A stretch of DNA of 64,000 bases from Coprinus comatus. Its lineage: Eukaryota > Basidiomycota > Agaricomycetes > Agaricales > Agaricaceae. The notes beneath the pieces are model-generated. The model searched no databases and had not been told where the DNA came from. It saw only the letters and a program-made list of their open reading frames with translations. This document shows, in pieces, positions 10,897 through 21,468 of the stretch (position 1 is its first letter; the number at the start of each line of letters is the position of its first letter). Both the position numbers and the translations under genes were made by a program. The stretch is taken from contig JAWPGT010000001.1 of assembly GCA_034638255.1 (NCBI GenBank), positions 372,001 through 436,000 of the forward strand. Reading direction: 5' to 3'.

Positions 10897-11773
10897 GTTG
10901 GCTGTGGTGGATTAGATTCCGGTAGATCGGACAATGTAATGACTGACCTGTGGTATGGTTGTTTTTGTGGTTTGACCGTCCAGCAGTCCGGATGTGGAGG
11001 GAAGGACAGGGAAGGAGGAGTTCGGTGGGGACAGAGACGGGTGGATTGAGTTTGTGGATGGCAGACGTTGCATATGGACGGTGCACGTTACAAGTGTCAA
11101 TGTGTGATGGAGTGCCAGGTTGTCTGTCTACACCCGCAAGAGCCGGGGCTGGATTGATCCAAGGGTTCGTACTTGATGAACTCCACCCCACCTCGTCCAC
11201 AGAGCTCTTCCACCTATCTTTGTCCTTCTCATTATTCCCCTTCCACTTCAACCTCCTCCCCTGTCTCGGAGGCGGCGGCAGCCCTCCGACACGCAGCCCT
11301 GTGTTCCCCACCACACACAATCCTGTCCCATCTCGAAGCTTTTCACACCGAATTCGCTCTTCGTGTTCTACTAATGCATCTAGATTCGGTGATATCGTCA
11401 GAACTGGTTTTGATCCTATTTGCATCGTTGAGAAGGAAGAGGCCATCACGACAACGACTAGTGCAACCAAGAAAAAAAAAACAGACAAATTATTGCTTCC
11501 AGGTATTTCAACTGCAACGTGTCGCTCTCCCATCACAGCTTTCACCTCATGCCACACAAGTTGCATCCTCCCTGTCCTGTTTCTCCGATTTAATTCATTC
11601 CATAGCAACAATGCTTCTTTTGATCCATGTCCATCTACATGCTACGCAAATGAGGAACGCGAAATTTCATCACATGTGTATTATTAAATAGTCGTCAAGA
11701 ATAGGTAAATGAATGTCTGTAGGTGTGCTGGATATCCTAATGTACAATGAATGCAATGCAGTAAACACAATCA
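10897..11773 (-). other. Promoter/leader region of the SIM-like gene and 3' flank of the SMP gene
   Basis: About 880 bp. Long open frames run on both strands (10950-11687 plus, 10874-11611 minus), but they overlap each other and show only low-complexity sequence and no domain. G/A-rich plus-strand stretches mean the minus strand is pyrimidine-rich, as expected for a promoter driving the leftward gene. Confidence 0.45.
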
Positions 11774-14700
11774 TCAAACAGCAGAAGGTATACGCCGAGG
11801 AGGGAGCGGTGGGGGTGCAACTTTTGATGAGCTTGTACTTCCTCCTGTTATTTCATTTGACAACGAGGGTATCAAATTTTCTGATCCTCCTCCCATATCT
11901 ATATCCCTTTCCAGCTTCATAGGCGGAGATGGCAACAACGAAATCACCTCAGTAACAGAGCTATCCTTTATGCTAATAGTAGGGGGTGAACGAGGTGGTA
12001 ATGGTGGTGGCGCCTGTCGGCCTGGGGGGAGTGACTGAGGTGGATCAGACTCTATTGTGCTTGGGGTTGGTGTTTTGGCAGAAATCTCAGAGGCATCAGA
12101 TTCTTGCCCAGTTCTCCATAGACGATAGACACTTTGGATACCAGGATTTTTCGACTTCAGCGAATCCACTAGCATACTTGGCTGAGGTGCCACAAAGCCC
12201 ATCGACATCACTTCATTTCTATGACTAGCGTGGATGCCTGGTATGGACATTGTCTTGGCCTGCGGCTGTGCCTGAATAGGTGTTGATCGAATTTCGTCGT
12301 CCGAAATGTCGTCAGTCGCGTCGATATCAATATTTACTCGAGAAACCGATGGTGGTGATTTCGTGGGTGTGAGCGTCGGTGTGATGGTTTTGCTGATTGT
12401 CCTGGCAGGTGTAGATGTGTTAGGTGCATTGTTGGAGATTTGTTCATCCTTTTGGCTCCCTGCAGAGGACGTAGATTGGTTCAAATCCCCCTCCTCCATT
12501 TGTCCATTCCGTTTTCGTTCTTCTACAGCAGCCCGAACATCAGCATAGGTCGTACCCTTGTTACCGACACTATTTTCTACCATGCTACGCAGTCTAGATG
12601 TTAAAACCCCGTTTTCCTCAGAATTACCAAACTCCTTTTTCAGATTACCCCAATTGACACCCCATTTACGCATGGTCTCTCGAGCAGTGTTGCTCAACGC
12701 CTGTTTATCACCAGCTTTCGACTTCAGGGTGGATAAGAATGATGAAGTACTCGAGGCTCCCTTTTGAGTTGAATCCAACGACTTGCGAGATGTAGTATCC
12801 GAGCCGTCCAGAGCACTATCAATGGATCTGTGGCTCTTATGACTTTTTGTGGAATAGATTGATGATCTCCGCGAATGAGAGGAGTAGTGATCATCTGATG
12901 CATAATCCTCGTTTGAGTCCTCAGAAGGCTCTAGGATCTCTGGCACCTGTTCACCACTTTGCTGGAGGGGAGTAGTTGGCGCAGAGCCAGACTGTTCCGC
13001 ATCTTGAAAGAGTATTGGTTGAGAAATCATCTGGGTATCAGCTGTAATGACAATATAGTTAACATTTGATTATACTACAGTTGAATGTGAAAAATTGAAA
13101 GACTTACATTGGTCACGATCTTCATTGACGGGACCGGGTGGGTTACCTTGGGTCTGAATAATAGGTATCACAGAAGCTGGACGAGATGATTCGTTTTCGG
13201 AACGATTTGAGGTACTAGTACTCTTTTCAATAGGAATGGAATATGTAACCTCGGTATCGGAAGCCAATGTGGGAGCAGAAACCGTAGACAGCATTTCTTC
13301 AGCTGAAGAGCTGACGGTAGTTGGATGTTCCGAACGTGAAGCATCTGACCAAATTCCACCTCGATGACTGTATGCTGAACTTTCAAAAAATGCGATGTCA
13401 TCCATATTGGGCAACACTATTGATTCCTGGATCTGCGGAATACCGGAGATGAGTTGGAAACTGTTTTTATATGATTCAATGTACTACTCACTATTTCTTT
13501 CAATTTCGACTCGATAGTGCTCAATATCATCCCCCATTTTATTTGACGATCGCTCACGATAGGTTCTACCTCTAGAACCATTCTCGGCGATTGGGTGAAA
13601 GCATACCAGATACGATTGCTGGGTGGACGTTTCACTCTGATCAATAAATTTCCTTCGAGTTCCTTGAGAACTGCTGCGAGGGCCAGCTTGACTGTATATG
13701 ATCTGAATTGTCCAAGCTGAATGATGGCGGTTGCTTCAATGGTTATACGAATTTCGCCCTTGTATTGCAAATGCACTTCCAATGCGGCATCTCCTTCCTT
13801 CGTGAGTTCCTTAAGCATTGGTTTGCTCAACATTGGTGGCCTATTTCCAAGAGAGACTTCTGTCACCACGATGTCCGCGAGAAACGCCGGGCGTTTGACT
13901 TTAGATAGCTTTTTCATTATACGACCAATAACATATTCCTCCAACTTTCGCGTCCTATAAAAACTGAAGAAGACGCGGCCAATCAAAGCATTCAACCAAC
14001 GCATAGGAATGACGTCAGGTTGTTCATCCAGAGTGGAAAGAAGATGGTTCATGTCTGCAGTTTGGAAGACTTGTTCGAGGGGAGCCAGGGTAGGCGTTTG
14101 GGCAGGATGATCCGAAGCGTGAATCAAGGCGAAATACCAGTTCTCCATTTCAAAGTTGGAACGGACAAAGATAAACCAAGGAGCCGGTGAGCTAAGCTGT
14201 TTATCCCTCTTCTCTTCCCGTCGTTTCTCTGCATCCACCAATCTATCTTTCTGCCGTTCCCTCTGTTGACCACTGAGATCAGTGCCGTCCAGAACGCCTT
14301 CTATGTCTCTTTCTTGTAGCTTCAAGTCCTTGGTTAATGTTGGAAGTGTCTTTTGTGATGTATCTCTCGACTTCAAGCAGATGCAATTTCGCTTCGCAAA
14401 CAACTCTCCATCTAATTGACCTTCAGGATATATCACAATTTCATGGCTGCCAAGTTCCACCACAGCTTCACATTCCGTCATTTCTTCATCCTCATAAAGG
14501 TATAAAACCTTTCCCTTCAAAACCACAAACCACATGTCCTTTGGTCTAGACTTTTTCGGATCTTTGGAACGCGAGTCGAGAAATGTGCGAACGAGATTAA
14601 CGTAGCCTCCCTCTCCTGACGGCTCTTCGAATGTGCGACGCATGGTGAGCCAGCCTTTTCGGGATTTGGGAAGATCGTTTATGTCTGAGGCTCGACTATC

Positions 14701-14880
14701 CGCATCCATGACACTGTCATCAGTGTTCTTGGATTCAAGATATTTACGCTTTGTTTTTATGACATCGGGGTCTCCCACAGGTTCAGAAGTATAGATAGCA
14801 GTGAAGAGAAACGCAAGGACGATGAGTGGAATAAATGTAAGTCCACCGAGCACATAAGCATATAGCAGGGTCTTGAACAT
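11774..14880 (-). CDS. NVJ2: SMP-domain lipid-transfer protein (TEX2/Nvj2 type)
   Basis: Three exons (14880-13492, 13432-13108, 13041-11774) close to 993 aa. Residues 5-30 form one hydrophobic membrane anchor. Residues about 72-256 form a PH domain split by a charged insertion (G-W-L-T-M-R-R, then [13 protein letters not shown]). From about 290 to 470 lies the SMP lipid-binding fold, with [12 protein letters not shown] and later T-I-E-A-T-A and L-L-I-R-V-K. In yeast and mammals this family anchors in the ER and carries lipids at ER-vacuole or ER-Golgi contacts. The last 500 residues are Ser/Thr-rich and end with two proline clusters (P-P-P-L-P-P-R) that look like SH3 ligands. The anchor at the extreme N-terminus supports the chosen start. 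Confidence 0.9.
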
Positions 14881-15377
14881 GCCTCAGAGACAGACGGTTG
14901 AGCGCCCAGGCAAGAGATCTGTAGATTGTACGGTAGGCTGAGGACGATGTAGTAGCGGTTGAATGCGTTGTTGTAGTAGTAATGGCCGAACTGCTACCCC
15001 AGAGTCGTCGGTCATGAAGTCATGTGATTCTACGTGTACCACCCAAGCGGCTCTGATGTCATTGCAATTTACCAACATTTGGGCTTACAGCCTACAAAGG
15101 CTACATGGTATTGAAACACCAGTGAGAACGTTGCCACTAGCCACTTGTCTAGCAACTTAAGTCTACTCAACCACTGCTGTTTCTAAATAAATAAACCTCC
15201 AAGAATGCTCGATGTGAAATATGATTGCTACCTCAAAAATTTTAAGACCCACACAACAGTTGTGCCATTATGTCTTCCATTAATGATATATTATTTGGCT
15301 GTGGAACAAAGAATTAGAGTTGTTGCAGTAGTTGTACACAAGCTGATAATCGAATTAAACAATCAAAAATTACTATA
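14881..15377 (-). other. Intergenic region upstream of the SMP gene
   Basis: About 500 bp holding the promoter of the SMP gene and the 3' flank of the methyltransferase gene. Small open frames on both strands show no domain. AT-rich near 15200-15370. No defined element recognised. Confidence 0.5.
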
Positions 15378-16873
15378 CTATTGGTTGCCGTAGTAGGTCA
15401 TGTTGGAATCGAACACAAGTGGTGTTCGAGTCAATTTCTTTCTTCCATAAACTCGTTCCAAGCGAGAGTATTGGGGTTCCCTCCCTGCTCGTAACTCCTC
15501 AAATACACATCTTTCAGCATTCAACAAAAAGTTCTCGTCATGTCCAGCAGCCAACAACAGCGGTCTTCCTGATCTTAGGAAGCCCTGTAAAGGCACAGTT
15601 AAATAAGAGCTTAGAGCTTTTCCGACTTTGTACTTACCAGAACATCATATTCCAAAACATTGCGATACTCTGTGAGGAACGCAGCCTCCGCTGCAGGACG
15701 ATTCCAGTCTCCTGGGATGATTGGCAGCCAAAATTCTTCATGAACTACCTCTTCAAATGCCGGATGCCCAGCCACCCATTCATGCATATTGCGTGGAGCA
15801 GTAACATCTCCCCCTCTATCACGCGCAGCGTTAGATACGAGGCGTAGCCAATGTGCCCAGTAAGGACTTTCCCATTTTTCAGTAATTTGGATTGGTTGGT
15901 GGTTCCTGTCATAAGCTACATAGCCAACCTCGCATAGGTCTATCAAACCACCTGGCTGAAGAACCTCAGAGATCTGATCTATCATTCGATAATAGTCTCG
16001 AACCTATGACATCGAACATGTATATGAGTAATGGTGAGCACATCACAACTTAAAAACCATTCACTTACTCCGAGAGCGACAAGTCGAGCGTGTACTATAG
16101 TAAAATCTCCGAAGAAATGTTCTAAACCAAGGTTAATATCATCTACTTCAGTCCTAGAAGTCATAAATTATCACAACCATTGTCTAGTGAATCTCACATA
16201 TCTACTAACCTCAAGTTAGGAGGCATTCGCTTTGATTCATCGAGAATTTCAGCCCTTCGAGCCCATTCGTACATGTTTTTCATTGGCGTGAGATCCACAG
16301 CAACAGCAGAGCAGTTAGGGAAGTCTCGTGCTACGTCCAGAATCCTGTAGAGGGTAGATGAGCGACAACTTGACCAATATTGAACGTTGAACTTCATGCG
16401 TACCAATTTCCCGCTCCAGTACCCAGATCTAACACCGACTTTTTTACTTCCGGGTCATCGTCGTTAGATAGTATCTCTATCATTGGTCGTGTGTATTTGC
16501 CTCCTATCAAGGAATTGATCATTGAATATTGTCTCTCTAGAAGGAAACGAGTCAGCAACTGAGCACAGTAGACCTGCTAATGCAAGAACGAGTTTTCCTC
16601 ACCTAGGCGGTCAATTTCCTCTTCGTCTGCCGGCAGGCGATATACTTCTGAGTAACTGTTCAGATTACGACCATACTCCTGGCGGTAAAGTTGATCTCTT
16701 AGGACGCTGGTCATCGACAATATTGAAGGAGCCGGCGATGCTGAGCGCTCCGAAGCTCCATCCATGGAAGCATCGTCAGCAGTGGTAACGGAACTCGTGG
16801 AGCGTCCGTCGACACTGAAGGCGGACTCATTGTCGACTTCGTTCTCGCTGTAATAGTCCACATCGTAATCCAT
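15378..16873 (-). CDS. LaeA-like class I SAM methyltransferase, apparent 1-nt frameshift
   Basis: Six exons (16873-16603, 16537-16404, 16344-16210, 16153-16069, 16003-15638, 15584-15378). An acidic Ser-rich N-terminus leads to the family's core. A Q-Y-S-M-I-N-S-L-I-G-G segment comes first, then motif I V-L-D-L-G-T-G-A-G-N-W-I-L-D-V-A, an acidic motif A-V-D-L-T, and L-Q-P-G-G-L-I-D-L-C-E. The fold matches methyltransferases related to the secondary-metabolism regulator LaeA that are expanded in agarics. The substrate is unknown. All splice junctions are in phase except inside exon 2. The parts on either side of the GGAGGG around 16500-16506 read in different frames, so total coding length is 1198 nt, one too many. 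Either a sequencing error, a real frameshift, or an unusual splice explains this. If corrected, the product is about 398 aa. Confidence 0.75.
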
Positions 16874-18941
16874 TGGAAGTCAACTTTTCAGAGGGAGGTT
16901 GGTTAAGGCGGAAAGGGTACTTTAAGGGGAGCTTCCATTCAGGTTGCAGTTTATAGTGAACGGCGAACCTGGCAAGTGAATTAGCCACTTGTGGACAAAC
17001 CAAAACCTTAATGGTTGACGGCGGATATTAGCCTGCTGCCGAACAATTACGGTTGGAGGTGAAGGAACTACTCCTCTTGCTGTGTTCACAGATTACCCAA
17101 AGGTCATATTCTCCGCAACCATGTCTTTATCTTGATAGTAAAAAACATCCAGACTCAGCGATTTCAACGTCACGTAAGGGACACAAAAACCTGTTTTGCA
17201 ATTTTGTTCCGGGCTAACAACATACGCAAGCCATAAATCCGACGATCTATGTCATTGGAATTTGTAAGCGCGTGTACACCATGAGTCTCTACCTAAATGG
17301 TACGGGTTCCGTTGACAAGACACGCCCACCCAACCAGGAGTTCCCAACGGGTTCCATAACCCCGATTTCCGGTGAAAAGACTAAAAGCCGAAACAAGCGC
17401 TCATACATGAAATTAAGCCCGAATACTACGAGACGGTTATATTAACTGTATGTTGCGTTGTGCACCATTATCATGGCGTCGTACAAAAAGGTCATGGATA
17501 GCCAATTGATGTTTATTGAGCAACAGGTGCTACTCAGCAGACTTCATAAGCAACTGTCCGAGTATTAATGTATTTGCCATCAATCTATAAGTATCAGGGA
17601 AGAACTATGACTGCGTTTTCTAAATCAAAACCCATCTCCGTTTGAGTTCGGGTTGTGTTGTACTCGTAGGCTCAGCTTCACGTACACCTCGATTCTTGAA
17701 TGAACACCGATCCTGCTTTCTTCATATTAGCCGTTGAATGCCTTCACGTTATATTGGTATAGTTTCCGACAAAATGCAATATAGTCAAATAAGACATGAT
17801 TCAGGTCGTTGTAACTTGAAGCTTGAAGTCTCCTTTACTAGGAACCAACGGGCAGGGTGGATGTTAATTATTTGATACACTACACCAAGTTGATACGTAG
17901 TGTATGGATTTTTTTCGTATTGGTAAGGGGTTGTTCATGTGGCCTTATGTACTGAGTATGCCTGAAACGTTTATTTACTTCATACAACTCAGCTCAACTA
18001 GCGGGTTCTATACTCAATAATTTCGGATTCTATCGCTGAGAGGCCCTCAAGGTAAATCTACAAGTTAGGTAGTGGGTTCTCAGCCTTTTCGCTCGGCGTT
18101 GTTATCATGTCTACTGATATCTTTCCAGATATATCCTTCTTCCTCCCACCATTTTCAATGACCGGGGACAATTTTGTAAATACCCTTTGCCTGCAGTTGG
18201 TGGCACCACCTGCCGAGTGTTTGGTATTTGTGCACTCCTTACATCCACCGCGATCTTCGGACACGGAAATTGCGTTTTTTTCCGCCTTGTTCTTACATGG
18301 GAAGAGATCCACTACCAATAAATCGAAATCTTTACCCTTTGTGTCATACCCTCGTGTTTGAACATCATGTTATATACACCAAAGAGGAGAACGTTTCTCT
18401 CAGGTTGAAAATATGATGTTTTGTAGAGTCCTTGTTGTTTTTACACTGAATTATTATCTATCATGCTAATGTCTCAGAATGAAAACCAACGCTTGAATAG
18501 CTCGAAAGTACCATCACTTCACACCATCAACACATGTCCACTAAGAGGACTCGTGGTGTAGCAAAAGGAGCCTTCTCTACGCCTTGTCCGGAAATACTTG
18601 ATATTTCCCCATCCACAGTCCTCATAAAATAAATTCATACATAGTGATTCCAGTGTCTTGAATCTTGGCCCCAATATGATGTCATTACCCTCATTACCCT
18701 CGAATCTTCATAAGTTGCAAACTGGTTATGTACTAAGCCCGGGAAAAATGCGCAGAGTACATTCTATGTTGTCTAAAACAGGAATAAAATAGATTAAAGT
18801 TAGAAAGTTCATGAATGATGAAATATAACATGATAGCGTCGGTTAAGAGATTTTATGTTCACGCTTGAAAGTTGACCGAGACTAAGACCTAGGTTATGAA
18901 AAAAGCGGGTAGGTGTGGGTCAAGTTCGGAGGGAGTGCATA
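16874..18941 (+). other. Gene-poor 2.1-kb region
   Basis: No convincing gene. A Cys-containing open frame on the minus strand (18318-18058, no in-frame ATG) overlaps a plus-strand frame at 18107-18361. Neither has a domain or splice-supported start. Scanning for tRNA B-box-like sequence, terminal repeats and transposase fragments gave nothing. The left end holds the promoter of the methyltransferase gene and the right end the 3' flank of the prenyl synthase gene. Confidence 0.4.
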
Positions 18942-20400
18942 TCAGTCGATCGCCAAGTCAGCCAGGGCATCCAGACCTAGTCTTGTCTCGGTTTCTGGTA
19001 GCAAATGAAGAACGTCACGGGCTTTTTGGGCATAAACGAGAGCAAGCAATCTTGTACGTTCAACTGCGGCGGATCTGGATACATAGTCGGCTGCCTGGAG
19101 CAAACGAGGTTAACAACATGTGACCCGGTGATACATATCACTGGCTTACTATCTCAAGGTCTCCTTTTACAGCGAAGTTTCTTCGGACATAAGAACTCAA
19201 ATCCGGATGTTCTTCCCAAGCAAACAGAGTTGGCGCAGTAGCTATCCCTGGACGTAAATCGGGTAAGCATTTTTCGAACGCGTGAGCATCTTCAAGAAGC
19301 TACCACAAACATAAGTACAGTAACACCCGAAATGTAGATAGACCAACCTGATAAGCAATTCCGAGATTGCGGCCATACGTATAAGCCGCATCTTTCCAAA
19401 TTTCTCCTTCCTGTATCCCGCCTAACACAACAGCGCCCCTCGCAGATTTGGCAATGAGACTTGCTGTCTTGAGGTATGTTTGTTTCAAGTACAAGTTCCA
19501 TGCCTCATCCAAAGATGATGGTCCAGTCATGAGACCTAGCTTCGGTGTTTTCACTGTGCCCATGCGTAAAATCTCGCCCTCAACCTGATTTGAAATTACA
19601 CTGGCAATCAACTCCACAACTTCACTTTCTCCTAGCTGTGACAAGGCGGTACTGGCTCTACCCAGTAAAAAATCACCACCTAGGATAGCCAATTTGTTAT
19701 CTAGTCCCTCTTGTACCGCGTCACCTTCGGAAGAGATATGATCGTGGAGCACGGAAGCAACATGTATCATCTCCACAATCTGCGCAAGGCGAATCTGTGT
19801 TGGAAGAAGCAGAGGAGGTGAAATGACGCCTGCCATCGTATCAAGCAACGGTGGTTCCGGTGGTGGTCGTAAAGGCACTGGTTGAGCCGAACTGGCTCGT
19901 CGAAGACGAAATATTGAAGAGAATGATGTTGTGTTATCTGGCATGCTTGGATTACATTCGTTCAAGACATCCGGAATATGCAGCGGTCGGTTGAGCTGTT
20001 GCCCTAACGCGGTTGTAGCTTCATTTTCTGCCAACCAATGCTTGTTGTGCCAACCCCTTCCCAGACCATTAGTAGCTTTTGCAATGAGCAGAACCGTTGA
20101 TGACCGGAGTTGTTTTGTAGGGTCGAGAAAGTAATATTCCGCGATTTTAGTGAGTCCTGGATGTGCAGAACCAAGGAGGCTGATGAGACAACTACGGAGA
20201 TGGGCGAGTTCGGGTGCGACGAGGTGAAAGGGATCTATTAGTCGTGGGGGTATACGTTGTTCACGGGGAATTGAGATAGACGAGTCTGGCCTGGGCCCGT
20301 GTTCAATTTTTTGTGCAAGGGCGCTATAGTTTCGCGTTCTGATGCAGGTCATACTCTGCGTTGTGCAATTACATGCCAGCCTCTTGAAGGATGCCTGCAT
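18942..20400 (-). CDS. Polyprenyl diphosphate synthase homologue (Coq1-like) lacking both Asp-rich motifs
   Basis: Three exons (20400-19348, 19299-19150, 19094-18942) close to 451 aa. The N-terminus is basic, rich in Ser, Thr and Arg, and fits a mitochondrial presequence. Family landmarks are present: I-V-E-M-I-H-V-A-S-V-L-H, N-K-L-A-I-L-G-G-D-F-L-L-G-R-A-S, L-K-Q-T-Y-L-K-T-A-S-L-I-A-K-S, and L-R-P-G-I-A-T-A-P-T-L-F-A-W-E-E. Active Coq1 enzymes, which make the ubiquinone side chain, have two DDxxD motifs that bind Mg-diphosphate. Here the first reads D220-H-I-S-S224 and the second E354-D-A-H-A358. Catalysis is therefore doubtful. A regulatory partner of an intact synthase, as with Dlp1/PDSS2 in heteromeric enzymes, is the likeliest role, though overall sequence resembles Coq1 more than Dlp1. 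Confidence 0.85.
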
Positions 20401-20593
20401 CGTCGCTGGCAGTCGCGTGGGTGTCGGCAGAGGTCAAGATAGGGACCAGTGTGTGTAAGAGTCGGGGGTCGACAGTGACGTCGGGGTTCGGCAGTTTACA
20501 CGATTATTCCCGCGTTCGTTCAAATCATTCAATGATGTATTATACAACTCTATAGAGGAATTATACTCGCAACAGAAATAAAGAGGTACACAA

Positions 20594-21140
20594 CTACGCA
20601 GCACGCGTCGGATTAGAAGAACTCGGCAGAACCAGGTATTCACGAAATCTGCCTAATGATTTGGCAAGATGCGCTGCCAACACCGTACCCTGCAACAAAC
20701 TCAGGAATCAAATTACAACCAAGAGCTGCATTACGTACCTTGGTTTGTAATTCATCCCACTCAGTATTGTCCGCAGAGTTGAGGGCAAGCAGCATGAGTG
20801 GTGGTCGATGCAGATACTGTGCTGGGTCAGAGGTATCCAGGTCATCATCGATGGGCAACACCATAATTTTTCCAAGCTATATGGAGACCATAAGCATCCA
20901 AACAACATTTGGTTTCAACACTTTTACCTCACTGTCCACCATACCAACCCCCTGATCTTTAGTCTCCCGCCATACTTCTGCAGCAAGTCCTACAACCACA
21001 CGAATTTCGCTTTTCGGTCTCCTTGGTTGTGCTACAACCGAAACTAATTCCCCAGGCGGCGTTATAAGAACGGCGGTATGTAGCCTTCCTGGAGAAACAA
21101 CTTGAGAAAGAAGTTCTGGGAGTGTTGCGAGTACGAGCAT
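20594..21140 (-). CDS. Roadblock/LC7 domain protein, LAMTOR2-like
   Basis: Three exons (21140-20928, 20876-20739, 20689-20594) close to 148 aa. The layout fits a roadblock fold. A first helix M-L-V-L-A-T-L-P-E-L-L-S-Q-V is followed by two strands (T-A-V-L-I-T-P-P-G-E-L-V-S-V). The long helix V-V-V-G-L-A-A-E-V-W comes next, then a strand pair with P-L-M-L-L-A-L, and a final helix V-L-A-A-H-L-A-K-S-L-G-R-F. LAMTOR2 of the Ragulator/EGO complex has the same length class and helix order, including an A-A-x-x-x-x-W-like core. That complex holds Rag GTPases on the vacuole for TORC1 signalling. Assignment to LAMTOR2 rather than another roadblock family is moderate. The third exon must be spliced in; reading on gives an unrelated tail. 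Confidence 0.65.
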
Positions 21141-21468
21141 ATTTCCAACACTACTAGAAACTCCGCCACTGAATAGCGTGATTATAATTATAATTTGCGC
21201 GCAAACTCTAGGTGGTTGGTAAATGCTGGTAATGAGGTGAAGATGTTTAGTGTCTCGACCCTGACTATGCTTCCAAGTTGAGTTTCACGTGGTCGGGTTA
21301 TCCTCGGTGATGAATACATAGATATATGATTCCAAATACATACACACGAGAATGCAAAATCAAGCAGGGATCATAGTAATAATGATAATCAATAATCCTC
21401 ACAAACTATCTAGTCACAGCAGAAATCGGAAAAGCAGAAGGAATCATGGAAATTGTTGTTACTGTTTG

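Noticed and set aside
10874..11687. Long overlapping open frames on both strands (245 aa each)
   Set aside because: Each overlaps the other, composition is low-complexity, no domain or sensible splice structure. More likely promoter and leader sequence.
18058..18361. Cys-containing minus-strand frame that could be a small secreted protein
   Set aside because: No in-frame ATG, no signal peptide, no convincing upstream exon, and an equally long frame on the other strand.
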